From positions 46,368,675-46,432,674 of the forward strand of contig OY759219.1 of NCBI GenBank assembly GCA_963662175.1: DNA of 64,000 nt. Reading direction: 5' to 3'. The stretch is from Aradus depressus. Taxonomy: Eukaryota; Arthropoda; Insecta; Hemiptera; Aradidae. Every line of letters starts with the position of its first letter. Within the stretch, counting starts at the first letter, position 1. Below the pieces are notes generated by a model. That model was not told the origin of the DNA. It worked only from the letters and a program-made list of their open reading frames with translations, and searched no databases. A program made the translations under genes and the position numbers. Below are positions 1-14,500 of the stretch, in pieces.

Positions 1-117
1 CCCTACACGTTGTGTAATTTATCAACGTTTCTTTACAACAAGCCTTTATAACATTCTATCTCCGAGCAAGTAGGTATCAATGCTTTCCATTCAAAATGAC
101 TAGTGAGAAGAGGGCGT

Positions 118-376
118 TTATTTTATGTGGGAGGTAAAATAAACTTAAGCACGCCGTCCTTCGGTTGAGACGTTAAGCAATGGTCCTGAGCCTGTACGAT
201 GTCACGTACTCGTTAAAGACCCCTACCTTAGGTGAATAAAAATTTAGGCTATCCAAAATTCAGGACTCCCATAGTAGAGTCGGGCTCATGCCCACCAGAG
301 TGACGAAAGAGTGCTCTGGTAATATGCGATATGAGTACGAAGTTAAAGCCCGGGCATGAGTCATAACAACTAACTA
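118..376 (+). mobile_element. SINE family 1, truncated copy (body and 3' end)
   Basis: It shares with the copies at 10039 and 21366 the blocks around cacgccgtccttcgg, tactcgttaaagaccc, the hairpin gagtgacgaaagagtgctct and the end ttaaagcccgggcatgagtc. The tRNA-like head is missing. Confidence 0.85.
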
Positions 377-516
377 GTGAGTAATATTACCGATGTACGA
401 GTAGATTGAACCCACCTCTTAATATATAAATATTTTCAATGTTTATTTTGAGTTATTTATTGTAACTCTGCTGCCTTGAAGGCCTCTCTGATTTGGTGTT
501 TCCTCTGTCCTGCTAG

Positions 517-628
517 ATCGAGCCGGAGTAAGAACCCTGAGGAGGGTATGGCCCCCTTCCAGACGACAGTCACGATGGAGGAGAGTCGTCCCGGCCACGA
601 GCTCATCGAGGTCCAGATACTGCCTCAG
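517..628 (+). CDS. Vang: Vang exon: N-terminal cytoplasmic region
   Basis: The acceptor is ctgctag and the donor is CAG|gtacgg. The first base completes a split codon from an upstream exon not in the window; the rest reads [20 protein letters not shown] and onward to EVQILPQ. The next exon begins with [10 protein letters not shown], the most recognisable N-terminal VANGL motif. An ATG at 476 just upstream lies in the intron, in another frame, and is not the start. Confidence 0.85.
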
Positions 629-3600
629 GTACGGATATCCGCTCTACTAGCGTACCCCTATGAGACATTTTATAGTCTTCAATGTTCCTTCTGATGTTGT
701 GTCTGTACAGGTACAGCGTGTTGGAGCGGAGTGGTTCACACTCTGTAATATTTTTATATCGTATCTCATTTTTTTTTGCACTGCAAGGTTCATTTCTCCT
801 ATGGTACTCTCCACTATAGACCATAATTTTCTATCGTTGATAGAACAGTCTATCTGTGTGACTCTGGACAAGATAAGTTGTGATAGAAGAAATATAGCGT
901 TGTGAAAGTTTGTGTGAATTCAGAACTTCCCTATACATTTTGAGAGAAATCATGGTACAATTGAGTTGTTGAGGTCCTGTCGAGATGTAAAGAATAACAC
1001 TCAGTTTTTGGACAACATTCTGGAAACTATTTATTTCCTTCTTCAGGGCCCTATCACACAAGAATGGATGTCTCTGGTGAAGAAGTGGACTTACTTTTTT
1101 AACATACACAAAAATACATACACATCCATCCATCAACACCAAGTGTTCCCATATGTTATATACATATTTTGCGAAATAGACAATATTTTTAAAAAAACAT
1201 AGGTTTCTCTTTATTTTTTAATAACTGTTTCACAATATCTCTGCAGAAAATATTAAATATGATGATTGAGTTGTTGATGTTCAGGATGACAACTGGGGTG
1301 AGAACACGACTGGTCTGACTGGGAACACTTCGGAACAGTCCGGCTCTGTGGAGGAGGTGGGTCTCTGGTCTGCGGAGCCACAGCCTGGTCTCGCCACCTC
1401 CTGTTACCGCTATCTCGGTCTTTCTCTCGCCGTCCTCCTCTCCACCCTCGCCTTCCTCAGCCCGCTCTTCATGCTCATACTCCCCAAAATAGGTACACAA
1501 ATCTAACCTACCCTACATGAACTTTTATAAACCATTTATTTGTTATACATATATCGTACAGTGAATCATGGAGGGCCACAACTGCGACAATCAACCAAAT
1601 CAGTTGTAGCCATATTGCATCGGAAAGTTGTGCCTTCTTTTTATGTAAAACGCATCACAACTCTGTTATATCGTTGTTTGTGATGATACGTTGTTATTAA
1701 TTAATTTTTGTAATAATTTTATTGACATAAGTACAACTGCAGATTTTCACGGAATCGTAATTTTTTGCAGTTCTGGTCCGATTCAACATTTTTACGAACT
1801 GAATCGATTCATTTTTATCAGTAGGTTTTTGTCATGTATTAACCTTGTAAATGGCCCGAAACAGGTTCCATTTTTTATTTACAATAATCGATTATGACCG
1901 ATTTATTGAAGTGTATTTTATTTGTCTAAGCCTTCAAATGAACTATGTATTTAAAAGTAGTTTTCTTGATTTTTTACTTATTTATAAGTTCTTTTAACAA
2001 TAAAATATTGATTTATAACATTTGATCATTGGTAGAATTCTCTAGGGCAGGGGTTCTCAACCTTTCAGGCTTTGAGCCCCCCTTCATACTTTGGTGTGAG
2101 GTCACGCCTCCCTTTACGGATTAAGTTAAAAAAGAGTAAATTTATCATATATAAGTCTAAATTTTAGACTGATATGATGATAAATGATAAATTTACTTAC
2201 ATTATGTTTGAGTAAAATGACTTTGAACTTAGGCTAGACATACTCTGGTAAGGAATATAAAATCATATTTGTTCAAATACAAATTTTAATTACACAAATC
2301 ATCGAAAAAATCACAACAAAATATCAATAATGTAACCAGAAAAATGTTCGTTACGTTTGTAGTACTAGTGTGAGGGCTGGCACTGTTTCTTATTAACTAT
2401 TTTTTGTATTTTTGGTTGCAATTTTGACAAAGAACACCGCAGATCACTTTCCACATCTTCATCGTTGTAAATATACATGAAGAAACAACTGTTTCAAAAA
2501 CTACAAACTTATTTAATTTTTTTTAAATTTGTTGACGCCTCCCCTGGAATTCTTCCACGCCCCCCCGGTTGAGAACCGCTGCTCGAGGGCACTTCACCCT
2601 CTGACCCACCAGCGTTTCCTGCTTTTAGAAGATCTATAAGGAAGAATTGACATACTCGGGGCTCCCACCATGCTTGTTAGCACTGCCGGGGATCTGTTTT
2701 GTGGAACCCAACTCAATGAATATCAAACATTTTTTCAATTACTGAAGGCTTTGAGCTTAGTTTTTTAATGAAGATGCGGGAGCGAGTACTGTAAAACATG
2801 CTTCGCAACATACAGAACAATCTTTATTAACATCATTCTGTTTCAAAAAGTTTTCGATATGAATATTTTAAAAAATTGAAAACATATTTTAAAAAAGTTA
2901 GAAGATCTAGAACGTGAACAACGAAAACTTCAAAATGTAACTAAAAGAACTAAACATAAACCGTATTTGAAATAGTTGAAAAACGTAATTAATTAATATA
3001 TAACATACTAATATGCAACTACTACGATCGTACTCTACGAAATAAAAATTGACACTGTTAAGAAAATATAATCAATAATCCCCTCCACCCGGCCTTCCAG
3101 CCACAGTTAGCAGCCAACATTTTGAAGGGGTTCACTTCACGGCGGTGCCTCCCCTCCACCCGGCCTTCCAGCCACAGTTAGCAGCCAACATTTTCATTTT
3201 ACTTTATAAACCTTGGTCTGAAGACATTTGACTGTCTGGTGGCAGGGTTCTTCCCGTCGCTGGGAGCCAGTCTGAGCGCGGCCCAGAAGGCGGAGCTCCT
3301 ATCTTGCGGGGCCGAGTGCAAGGGGCTCGTCGTGTCTCTCTGCTTCAAGCTGGTCATCCTCGCTGGCGGGGTCTGGGCCTTGTTCCTCCGCAGGTCTCGA
3401 GCCACTCTCCCGAGTATCTTCATGTTCCGTGCTGTTGTCCTCCTTCTCATCTTCATCTGCTGCTTCACCTACTGGCTATTCTACGTTGTTCAGATCACCG
3501 AAGGTAACTTTAGTCATTTCTAAATCTCAAATAGTTACTCTATCTGTACATTTATAATTATTTACTTAAATGATAATTTTAGCGGATTTTTTAAAGAAAT

Positions 3601-6600
3601 CAGCATACACGGCCGCCAAGTTGGTAAAACGACCACCTTAATTCCATTCAACATGAATTGTGACTTATGCCCGGGCTTCAACTACGACGTCATATCGACT
3701 ACTATCAGAGTGCTCTGTCGTCGCTCTGGTGGACATCAGCCCTACTACGAGAGTACCATAAATTATATTCACTGGGGGTCTTTTTCGAGTATCTGACATC
3801 GTACAAGCTCGGGTTCATCACTTTACATCCTATCCGAAGGACGGAGTGCTCAAGGTTTTTTCACCTCCTAGATAAAAAACCTGAGGGCCTCGGCCGGGGT
3901 GATAACCAGGAAAATCAGACCACTGGAAGTTAGAAAAACCTGGATCGAGACCCTTAAGCATCATTTATTTTTTTAAATAAAATATATTTTACAATTTTGT
4001 GCTCTGTTAATGATGGCTGGCTGACATGTACTGCCAGTTACATATCTAAATGTGTCTTGTGCAGGTGCCAGGGAGTCAGCTACTGGAGAGGAGACGCTGG
4101 AGTACAAGTCCGTTGTGAGTTACGCCTCCACTCTCACCGACACCCTTCTATTTATACACTATCTTGCTGTCATTTTAATTGAGATTCGTCACTTGCAGCC
4201 TATGTTCTATGTCAAGGTAAGTAAAGGCTGATTTATTCATTCATGCATACTTTTATATTATGCATAACACACTCAAGGGTCCAGAGAGCATCAGCTGATT
4301 AAACATTAAATCACTGTTAAAATTCATTTTTTATGTGTGAACATATTTTGGGACGGTAGTGTGAATTTTGTAATGACGAAAAACAACAATGCAACGGAAA
4401 TGCGGGATCGGGGAAACGTTGAAGTGTTTTATTGGTACGAGGACACATTGAAGGGTTTTGTACTTTCAAAAAAAGCCTTGACCGTCAAATGACATTTCAT
4501 TATCCCTTCAATTTTCACAAGAAATAAATAAGAAATAGCCAAGACGTATCACGTATCTACTTAATAGGCCTTAAGTTATGTAGTCCCTTAGTCCGCTAAA
4601 GTCCTCTTGGCCCCCCAAAAGGTCAAAGTTAGAAATTATGTTTGCGAATTTACGGGAAACTAAATATATACATTTCAACATAATTTGTAGAATATTTAGG
4701 AATGTTTTCAAAAACTTTAAATTGAAAAATATATTTTAAAAAAATGCAAATGTGTGAGTGACGCGGTATTCACGACAATTGATGTGTAAACATCTGCTTG
4801 TTTCAAAAACTTTCTGTCGTGCACAGATTTTAATTAAAAGTTGTTTTATAATGAGAATGTTACAATAAGAAAAGTAGTATGAGGAATTAAAACTTTCAAA
4901 TTTTATTGATCTTCAATTTCTTTTATACATGAAATTATAGGTTTGTGATTGCTAAAATAAGATGTATACAACTGTGACAGTTGTATCTGAAACGAAGACG
5001 TATCGAGTAACAGTCTTGCTGCTAAAATAAGATGTATACAACTGTGACAGTTGTATCTGAAACGAAGACGTATCGAGTAACAGTCTTGCTGCTAAAATAA
5101 GATGTATACAACTGTGACAGTTGTATCTGAAACGAAGACGTATCGAGTAACAGTCTTGCTGCTAAAATAAGATGTATACAACTGTGACAGTTGTATCTGA
5201 AGTCTTGCTATCTATTTTTTCATTATTATTTTTATTTTTTATTTCTAATAAATATTTTATTTATTTTGTTGACAATTAAGGCTAGAGTTAGTAGCATGTA
5301 GCCGGATACAAATATTCGTGGTGATTACCTATCAGAAAAATTAATATAAATGTAAAAAAAAAATAACACTAAATTTCATTTCTCGAAATTTTATTAATTT
5401 TACTTTTTTATTGGCACTCAACACCGGCATCATTCCATGGAAGCGGAGAGGTTGAAATAAAATATACTGAAAAAATAAAAAACAAAGAAAGTACAAATTC
5501 AATTATTAGTTTAGTGTTACTCCAAAGATAGTTTGGGCACATCCACTCTCTTAGATCACCGGCAACACTGGATAGAAATCATTTAGCTTCATTTTTTCCC
5601 ATATTTGCTGTTGAAATTGGTTATTAATGCTACTCCAAAATGAACAACTTGGTTAATAAGATGTATAGGAGAAGTTATCTAATTGATGAATAATTCTATG
5701 TTGAGTGTTCACTAAAATTGTATGTTCCCCGACTGTGAATAATGTAAAAAAGTGGCAAAGAAACCAAATGTCTGTGAAACAGACCACTACCGACAAAATG
5801 AATATATTGACTCGAAATGTAGGTAGGGTTTCAAAAATCTGCTTATGTAAAATCTTCGAACTTTGTATTAATTTTCTGTTGAAACCATAAAAGATTGATT
5901 GATTTTTCGAATGAAAAACACGACGTCAATATAACAAATAGGTTCTTATAAGGAGAAATCTATTTTTTGAGGGAGCGAGGCCCTTAAACATTATAGGTTT
6001 TCAGATTGTAAATTCAGATACAATTGTTCAGCCCAATGTTATATAATACAGACATCTTTTGTGTCTTTGTTTCTCAATATAAAATCGTTTCTAGATTGTT
6101 AGGAGTCCTGACGGGGAGAGCCGGTCCTACGCAATGGGAGAGATGAGCGTACAACGAGCTGCAATCTGGATCTTGGACAGGTACTACACAGAGTTCCCCA
6201 TCTACAACCCCTATCTGGAGCGACTCCCAGTCTCTAAGTCGAGGAAGCCTGCCTCCAGCTTCAAGTACTACCATGTGGACAACATGAGTAACACTCCAAC
6301 ACAGGTAACACTCTAAAATCATATAATTTAAACCTACTGAAGTCATTAATGTGTCCTGCTAACCAAACACTTGCTTGTAGTACTAATATGTGAAGATGAC
6401 ATGCGATCACCTTGGAGACAGCCTCCATCTTTCTATTCTCCAGCCTCCCCTGTCACCTGAGGAACTACCTAATCAGACAGGATATCCACACTCTCTCAAA
6501 CTATTCATAATAATATTCATTTATGATTTATCTCTTTTAATAAAACCCTATTTTAATATTCTTTGTTACGGTATAAACAATGCAAACATTACTCAGGTAT

Positions 6601-8529
6601 GTTGTTAATTGAGAATTCAATTTTTTGAGACCTTCTCCTTTACTTTTGTTATGTATAGGTGTTATGTATTATAAACACCCCCTTTTTGGCCATATGGTCT
6701 CCCTTTCTACATTTATTTCTATTTTCCATCAGAATTCCAACCCTATTCCGTCCCTTGGCACATTCTCAAGTATCCTTCTTTAACATTTACATTATTATTT
6801 GTTTATTTCCAGTTAAAAAAACTTTGTCATATATTATCACACCTCACTCGTTCCTCCATTCTACTCCCCTATAATCAAACATGATAAGTAAGTACTTTCA
6901 CCATTTCTCACAAAATATCTATTATTATGATTCAAAACAACGAATAAAATTATTAATAAATTATATACGCAACTGAAAGACAAAATACCAAAAGACGAGC
7001 AATCAGACATCATTTATAAAATAAATTGTTTACAATGTCAAGGCATATACATTGGGGAATCATCTCAAAACCTAAACAAAAGAATTTACCAACATAAAAA
7101 TGACTGCACAGAATACAAAAATAAAAATAAAGGAGTAAAAGAAACAAAAACAGCACTAGCACAACGCAACCAGATATTAAAACACAATTTCGATTTTGAA
7201 AATGCTGAAATTATACATACAGAAGCTAATATAGTAAAACGTAAATGCATTGAAGCATTATACATAGCAGACAACATTGACAGAACAATCAACTTTAAAA
7301 CAGACTCTAGAAATCTAAACAATTTTTACTCTGAAACGCTAGCAAATTTAAAAAATCTATAAAAATTAATTCTATTAAGGTAGGGGGAGAAAAACGAAAG
7401 TAGATTTTTCTATTTACAATCAGGGATATACAAATTGAAGAAAGCATAAGAAATGAAATACAAGGGGAATATAACAATCAATTTGATAGGTTGGGATTTT
7501 TGAAAAGCAAAAATAGAATATGTAGGACATAAAAAAAATATTGATAAATATAGATTAGATCGATAGTAATGAAACCTTAACCTCAGGTTACCCTAAGATT
7601 TTGGTGTTAGTTTTAATGGGACCTCAAATAAAAGGTAATTATAATAAGATTTGACATATTGGGAATAATAGATATTTTGTGAGAAATGCTGAAAGTACTT
7701 ACTTATCATGTTTGATTATAGGGGAGTAGAATGGAGGAACGAGTGAGGTGTGATAATATATGAGGAAGTTTTTATAACTGGAAATAAACAAATAATAATG
7801 TAAAGGTTAAAGAAGAATACTGGAGAATGTGCCGAGGGACGAAATATGGTTGGAATTCTGATGAAAAAATAGAAATAAATGTAGAAAGGGAGACCAAATG
7901 GCCAAAAAGTGTGTGTTTATAATACATAACACCTATACATAACTCAGGTATATTTTCTACGGAACTCTGTAACTGATCGTATTGGTTCTGTCTCAAATCT
8001 GGTAACTGATCGTATTGGTTCTGTCTCAAATCTGTAACTGATCGTATTGGTTCAGACAGTCTCAAATCTGAGGACATCTAGAAATTTAATAAGAAACATT
8101 TTTTGTAAGAACCAATTTTCTTATAGGAATTACCCTTTTCGCATAATTGGAGCAAACGTGTAAAAAATGGGTTTCAAGATATCAAATTTTTTTTACTAGT
8201 AATACAATTTCAAAACGACGGACTAATTTCTATCTGGATTTCGTTCCGTTGACATTATATTATTTACATTATTAAATTTCTTGATCATTTTATAGTTTTA
8301 TTGAAAAGTTCTGACTAGAAGTTATTAGTATTGATATTTAATGTATTTTGTTTTATTTTATAAATATAATAGTAATATTTAATATTATTTTTTAGAAGGG
8401 ATTCTGAATTAGTTATGGAGTTTTTCTGTTAATATAGATTTCCCATATTTTTAACCTCCGACGCAAAAGTTTGAAGCCTTTGTCTGTCTGTGGCATCATA
8501 GCTCGCAAGACGGCTGAACCGATTTCAAA

Positions 8530-8577
<48 letters not shown>

Positions 8578-11500
8578 CTCTAAAGCTGGTATTTGCGAGA
8601 TGGTTCTTAGCCATGTTTGGTGGAATTCGGATATGCCGTTTCCTTCAGGTTTCATCAGAGCATGTGAAGAGATCTCTGCCTCTATTACAGCTAGAGACTT
8701 GCAGTTGAGCTCAAATGTTTTTAAAGCCAACCCCCCTCCCCCCTAAGCCCTTCAAGCCCCCCCCCCCCCACCCCCACCAAGGTTTCAGTAAAAAAAAAAA
8801 ATCAACAAAAAAAGCATTACCTCTCGAAACCAGATCATTTTATTTTATTATGTTGTTATTCTTGTAAATTTATTGTTTACGAAAAATGATTACACTGATA
8901 TGTAATTTTATTATTTTTACTAATGATCTAGCATGAAAATGATTTTTATTTCATATGAGCTTCTCTTTCTAATTTTTTATTGATATGTCAACTTTTATTT
9001 ATTTTAATATTTTATTTACTTACTGTTTTTATTATTTATTTACTTTTTTCTTTTACATTTTCCCATCAGCACTCTTCTGCATGATACATTTCTTACTTAT
9101 TATGTTATTTACTGATTCTTATTCTAAATGTTTACTATAAGAATTTGTATTTTGTAATGAGGGGCTCATGTGGAGGGGGGGGCACCATGAAAAATATATT
9201 TTTTAGTGCAATTAGAGTTTTTATATGGACATGATTTATCATTCCTTTTTTTGTGACTATCCATAGGGTCAGTCGAGAGGAAGCTTACGGGAGTCGAGGA
9301 GAAGAGACTCAAGTCATAACGAGAGATTCTATGAGGAACACGACTACGAAAGGCGAGTGAAGAAGCGGCGAGCCCGCCTCATTACAGCCACTGAAGAGGC
9401 GTTCACACATATCAAGCGGCTTCACCACGACCCCAGCCACTATCCAGGTATCTATTGTGTTGTTCCATCTGTATGTTCCAAAATTATGGTAGTTATGTGT
9501 TCAATCAAAAAATGGATCTTGAGTTGCATGTGTTGTGTTTTCCGATCCCCTGAAGCCAATCAAGTCCGGTGCCCGCTAAAGCTGCCTCAAGTTTGCGGAT
9601 TTCCCTGGTAGGGAACTACATTTGTTTTATATTTCTCATTGGCTAGACGTAGATAGGAAATGCAAAACAGCTTTTACTAACAAGCAGAAGTAAGCTTTTC
9701 GAGGTAAGGTGCTACTATTTCGAACGGCATTTCTCAGCTATTGATTTACCTAGACCAATGTTCTATAGCTCAAATGAATGAAAACACTATTGTAGTCTGT
9801 CTCTCAAGGTTTCAAAATTCAACTTCACCTCTTCCGTTGGTCTGATTTTTCAGTATAAAAAATTTGATACTTTTTACAATAACAATTTTTGAAAGTTAAA
9901 ACTTCAGAGTAAACGTTCAGGAGTTATCGCACGAACGGAAGTTACTATCCTGAACATCATATCTCGGTCTTGTTGAACATACAGGAATATTTTATGACTC
10001 GAATTGAAAAAAAAAAATATATATATTATTTTATTACAGGGCACCGGTAGCGTGCTAGTCTATTGAGCTCAAGACCGGGGGTTCGAAACCCGGCCGATGA
10101 CCTTAGGTTTTTTTTATCTGGGAGGTGAAAAAACCTTGAGCACGCTGTCCTTCGGATGGGACGTAAAGCGATGGTCCCGAGCCTGTGTGATGTCAGGTAC
10201 TCGTTAAAGACCTTACGTTAGATAACTAAACCTGGGTAGACAAACTTTAGTATTCCCTCTGTAGAGACGGGCTCTTGTCCACCAGAGCGCTCTGGTAGGA
10301 GGCGATATGACCTCGTAATTAAAGCCATTTGAATCACAATAACTATCTCTTAATCAACACTTTCTACCAAACAGCATTTTTGTTTGTTTCTAATAATTCG
10401 TAAGATCAACTGTTGTAATAATGCGTAATCATAACCCACAAAGTAAACTACATTTATTTAAAACAGCAATTTTTGGAAAGAAAAGCTTATAACATTTTCT
10501 CCCAGGAAACAACTAGCTTCATATATTCAAAGAAAAAAAAAATTATTAAGATGATCAATTTTGCATCCTTCTGTAAAATTTGAAATTTGTGGGTTACGGA
10601 ATTAAGGTATCGGAATATTTAATTCCTTAATAATTATTAATCGTTATTATTATTTTTACTTCCTCAGCTATACAAGGTGTATGTATAGGGGAAGTTCTGT
10701 AATCAACTATGTTTTCACAGGAATTTGAGAGTTGGTTGGAGGGGGAGGGGGGGGGGGGGGGGGGGCTCTATTCAGATATTCCAATAACTGTCAATGTATA
10801 TGAATGAATCAACACACAACTAATTATAAGGTTTCAAATGTGCCTGAATAAGAGTACTGCTGTAGGGATCGTACAGAGCCTTGTGTCTGCTCCTTTACAA
10901 ACAGATCTATCTGTTACTGATATAACATAACTGGAGGAAACAATCGTGGCCGGGACCAAGAACAAAGAGCTCTCGAACGGGCAACCACGTGTCGGATTGG
11001 GTCACTCGTGTTTCGGACTTTTCAATAGACATTCTCCTATCATAGAATCGCACGAAGTATGGTATACTACAATGGGACAAGTGTGCGCAGTGCTCCCGGC
11101 ATGTTGGGTCTGAGATGTAGTCACATCTTGCTCAACTATTTGAAATATGTCTTTCAACTAACCTTATTCATTCAACATCTGTGTAAAGTTCCTCTTCCCT
11201 ACGTTTTCTAGAATTGTTTGTATATGAAGTTTGTACTGCCTACAAGGGGCCCCACACATGCTCAGTTTTTAACATAGGCCTGCTTGCGCAAACCAAGTTT
11301 ACGCAAATTGGCCTGTGCTGCATTTTGGACCCACACGTACAGTTCAACTGTCCAGATATTTGGTCAGTTCACAATGGCTTCTCAATGTGATGTTGCTTGC
11401 CTCCTCCTCGCTTGCGCTATTAAAAAGAAGCAACAGAAGAAACGTTTGGTAAACATGATCAAATGGACGAAAAGTTGGCTGTTAAAAAGAAACCTGTTGA

Positions 11501-14500
11501 CTCACATTAGTTTACTGGAAGACTTGAAATTGGAAAAACAGGATTGGTTTAACTATTTAAGAATGGTCGAAGACACTTCTCTACACTTGTTGAAATTGGT
11601 TTCTCCGTTGATACAACGGCAAGATACGTGCATGAGACAGTCCGTTTCATGTCATGATTTTTTGTTTCGATCAGAATACTCCTTGCTTTTAACTTTCCAT
11701 AAGCACGGCAAAGATGTGTATAATTCGATGAATTCGGCTGTGGATTCTCTATCCATGGTTTAGAAACTGACAAAAAAAAAAAAAAAAAAACTGAAAAAAC
11801 TGGAAACTTCGTACTGAATTGAACACGTGGCCTTAACTGACCCACATACGTGCAAACTCACTGGTCTGCGCAGGTAAAAATCAAACACAAATTGAAATTG
11901 CTGAGGCCATGCCAGCGGCCTGCGCAGCCGGCTTGAACTATCCACAGACGCTCAGTTACACCGGCGCAAACCAGGTTTGTGCAGGCTGACCTATGTTGAA
12001 ATCTGAGCGTGTGTGAGGCCCTTAACAGGGATATAACAATTTAGAGTTAAGAAACTTGCACCTTCCCTCGTCCGTAATTTCTCAAATGTTCCTTGGAATT
12101 TAATATTTAATTCTTTTCGAAGCGTATCCGCCATCTTGCATATTACATATAAAATATTTACTTTAAAATTCGTTTGTTGTGTTTTCAGAAGGGACTGGGG
12201 GTGGTGGAGGAGCGATGGACTGCAGAGAAGCTGCGCAGGCGGTGTTCCCTTCGTTAGCTCGTGCCCTTCAGAAGTACCTCCGGGTGACCCGACAGCAGCC
12301 CCGTCACTCGGTTGACTCCATCCTCCGTCATCTCTCCCTCTCTCTCGCCCATGACCTCTCACCAAGGGCCTTTCTTCACCCGTTCCTCACTCCTGCACCA
12401 GTACTTCAGGTAAATTCAAAACGGCCTTAATCATTTTCCCAAATTACAACTCACAACAAACAGGTATTTACATAAACTAGCTCGTTATGAATCACTACTG
12501 GTAAGGGAAAACGATCTACGCAAGGAATAGTCTCAAAATTACAGAAACTCGCAGAGGTGTTCCCACTCCAAGTCAACACAACCAAAACATCTTGCGAATC
12601 CGATTCTGTCGAAATTTCGTGGATATGTGTGTTTCAGTGTTACTCCAAGCTGTGTGTTTCAGTGTAACTCCAAGCTGTGCAGAAAAACGTTTTTGTGGAA
12701 AATATATCTACCCGATTTGATAACCATTTTATGATTGTTCATTTTCCCGGTTCCTTATGTATCTCATTATAAAACTGCTTATTTCTCGGGATATATTTAA
12801 TATGTAGAATTCAAAGAGGAAAATGCGACAATACGTGTTCATTTTATACAACTCAATCATATATATTTGCATGTTCTCCTTTTGTGGGGTTTCAAATTTT
12901 CATGGACCCTTTGAATTGTTAAATGGTTTCTACCACTGCAATATACTGGTTGGTCTTTTGACTACAACTTGGCACTACTATAATATCTTTGTTTCCCTTC
13001 ATTTTTTCTTTTAATTTATGAACCTCCACTATAACGCTCCTCTTCGAGAATAGGATGATATTTGTGTTACTATGGCAAGCCATTAATACTAAGTCTTTTT
13101 ATGGCTCCTCCTAAACTATTACATCTAGCTTGAGAAACAAGGACATATTGTGGAAACCTGGAATAAATAAATAAAACAAATTTCTTTTTGAAATATTGTC
13201 AATTCCAAACTACAAGTTTCGACATTGTACCATCGTCAGGTTCAGTTATAAACTGAGCAATTTGCTGAATGCCAACCGTTCTTATGAGTACATCAGGTAG
13301 GTATGGAAGGGTTGTCATTTGAACTAGGAAATCTCCTTGGTTCTCAAGCTAAGAATTATTTTGTTCTGTAATATTTACTTCCCTTTTTTCAGTAACTGTG
13401 GTGAAACTAAAATTAAAGTTAAAATTATTAAATTCTAATAAGAGAAACTAATGTGTAAGTGATATGCGGGAAATAATGATTGTTAATTTAACAAAACTAG
13501 TTGAGAATATTAATTAAAAAAAAAAAAGCTGTAATGCTACCGGTATTGTCTTTGTGAAGAATTAAGTTGAATATGGATCCAGTTGGTACTCAATTTCATC
13601 TTCTGCTATGCAAGTATAAGTATTACGAAAATATTGAAGAAATAACTAAATTGTATTTTTGATTTTCACATTGAAAAACTCAGATGGTTCTCTTGTGGCG
13701 GATTTAGGAACTACAAAGTGACAACTTCATTATTATTATTTTATTTTATTATCCAGCCAGTCAATATTCTTGTGGTGAAAGAAATTTTAATTCATGAAAT
13801 AATCGAATTTTCATAGCTCAATGCAATAGCGTAGGCAGAAACTATATTTCGGAGCATTATGATTATCGAATGTGTATTCATCATGAGTGCAATGTTCCCC
13901 TTCGCTGTGAGGCTTGATGACACTTCTCTCTGTTGATATTTGTTGTTGTTTATATTTAGTGATACTGTTATTGATGTGTTGTCAGGACTGGAAGGAGGGA
14001 CAGAAGGAGACCCAGGGATGGTCCCTCATCTGTGAAGAGCTCCTCACTCGACCTGTCTCCCCAGGACTCGTCTTCCAGCTACGTCAGAGTGATGTCAGTC
14101 TCCTTGTCACTGTACAGTCACTGCCTCACTTCAATATCACTGAGGAGGTCATACATCCCCTCACCAACAGGTCATTTCCTTCCCCTTCACACTAACATTT
14201 TATCAATATTTTGTGTTTACCAGTATATTATAGGAATCGTGTAATTAAAATATCAATTTCGTCAATTACAGTTAGTTATTATGATTCATGCTCAGACTTT
14301 TACAGCCTAACAGAGCGCTCTTTCGTCACTCTGGTGGACAAGAGCCAGACTCTACTCTGGGAGTTCTAAATTTTGCCTACCATAAATTTTTATTCACTAA
14401 GGATAGGGGCTTTAACGAGTACCTGATATCGTACAGGCTCGGGACCATCGTTTAACGTCCCATCTGAAGTTCTCCCAGATAAGATAAACTAAGGGCTTCG

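Larger units (their letters stand above)
6648..7943 (+). mobile_element. Penelope-like element fragment between inverted long terminal repeats
   Basis: A roughly 280-bp sequence at 6648-6926 recurs in inverted orientation at 7664-7943 with roughly 94% identity by eye. Between them is an open frame encoding a GIY-YIG endonuclease (6931-7362) and about 300 bp of AT-rich 3' sequence. Penelope-like elements are known for odd terminal repeats (pLTRs), sometimes inverted, and for a C-terminal GIY-YIG domain. The reverse transcriptase part is absent, so this is a 5'-deleted copy. The 10-mer actcaggtat occurs at 6591-6601 and again just after the right arm, which could be a target duplication if the element begins about 50 bp left of the arm. 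Confidence 0.85.

Noticed and set aside
476..516. ATG at 476 as the start of Vang
   Set aside because: It lies upstream of a good acceptor, in a different frame, and its peptide does not resemble VANGL N-termini.
4951..5210. Possible CRISPR-like array
   Set aside because: The repeats are directly tandem without unique spacers, in an insect intron.
8413..8746. 105- and 91-codon frames through poly(T)
   Set aside because: They encode poly-K or poly-F from a homopolymer.
10039..10110. Possible functional tRNA gene (A and B box-like)
   Set aside because: The anticodon arm cannot be formed convincingly and the sequence continues into the SINE body.
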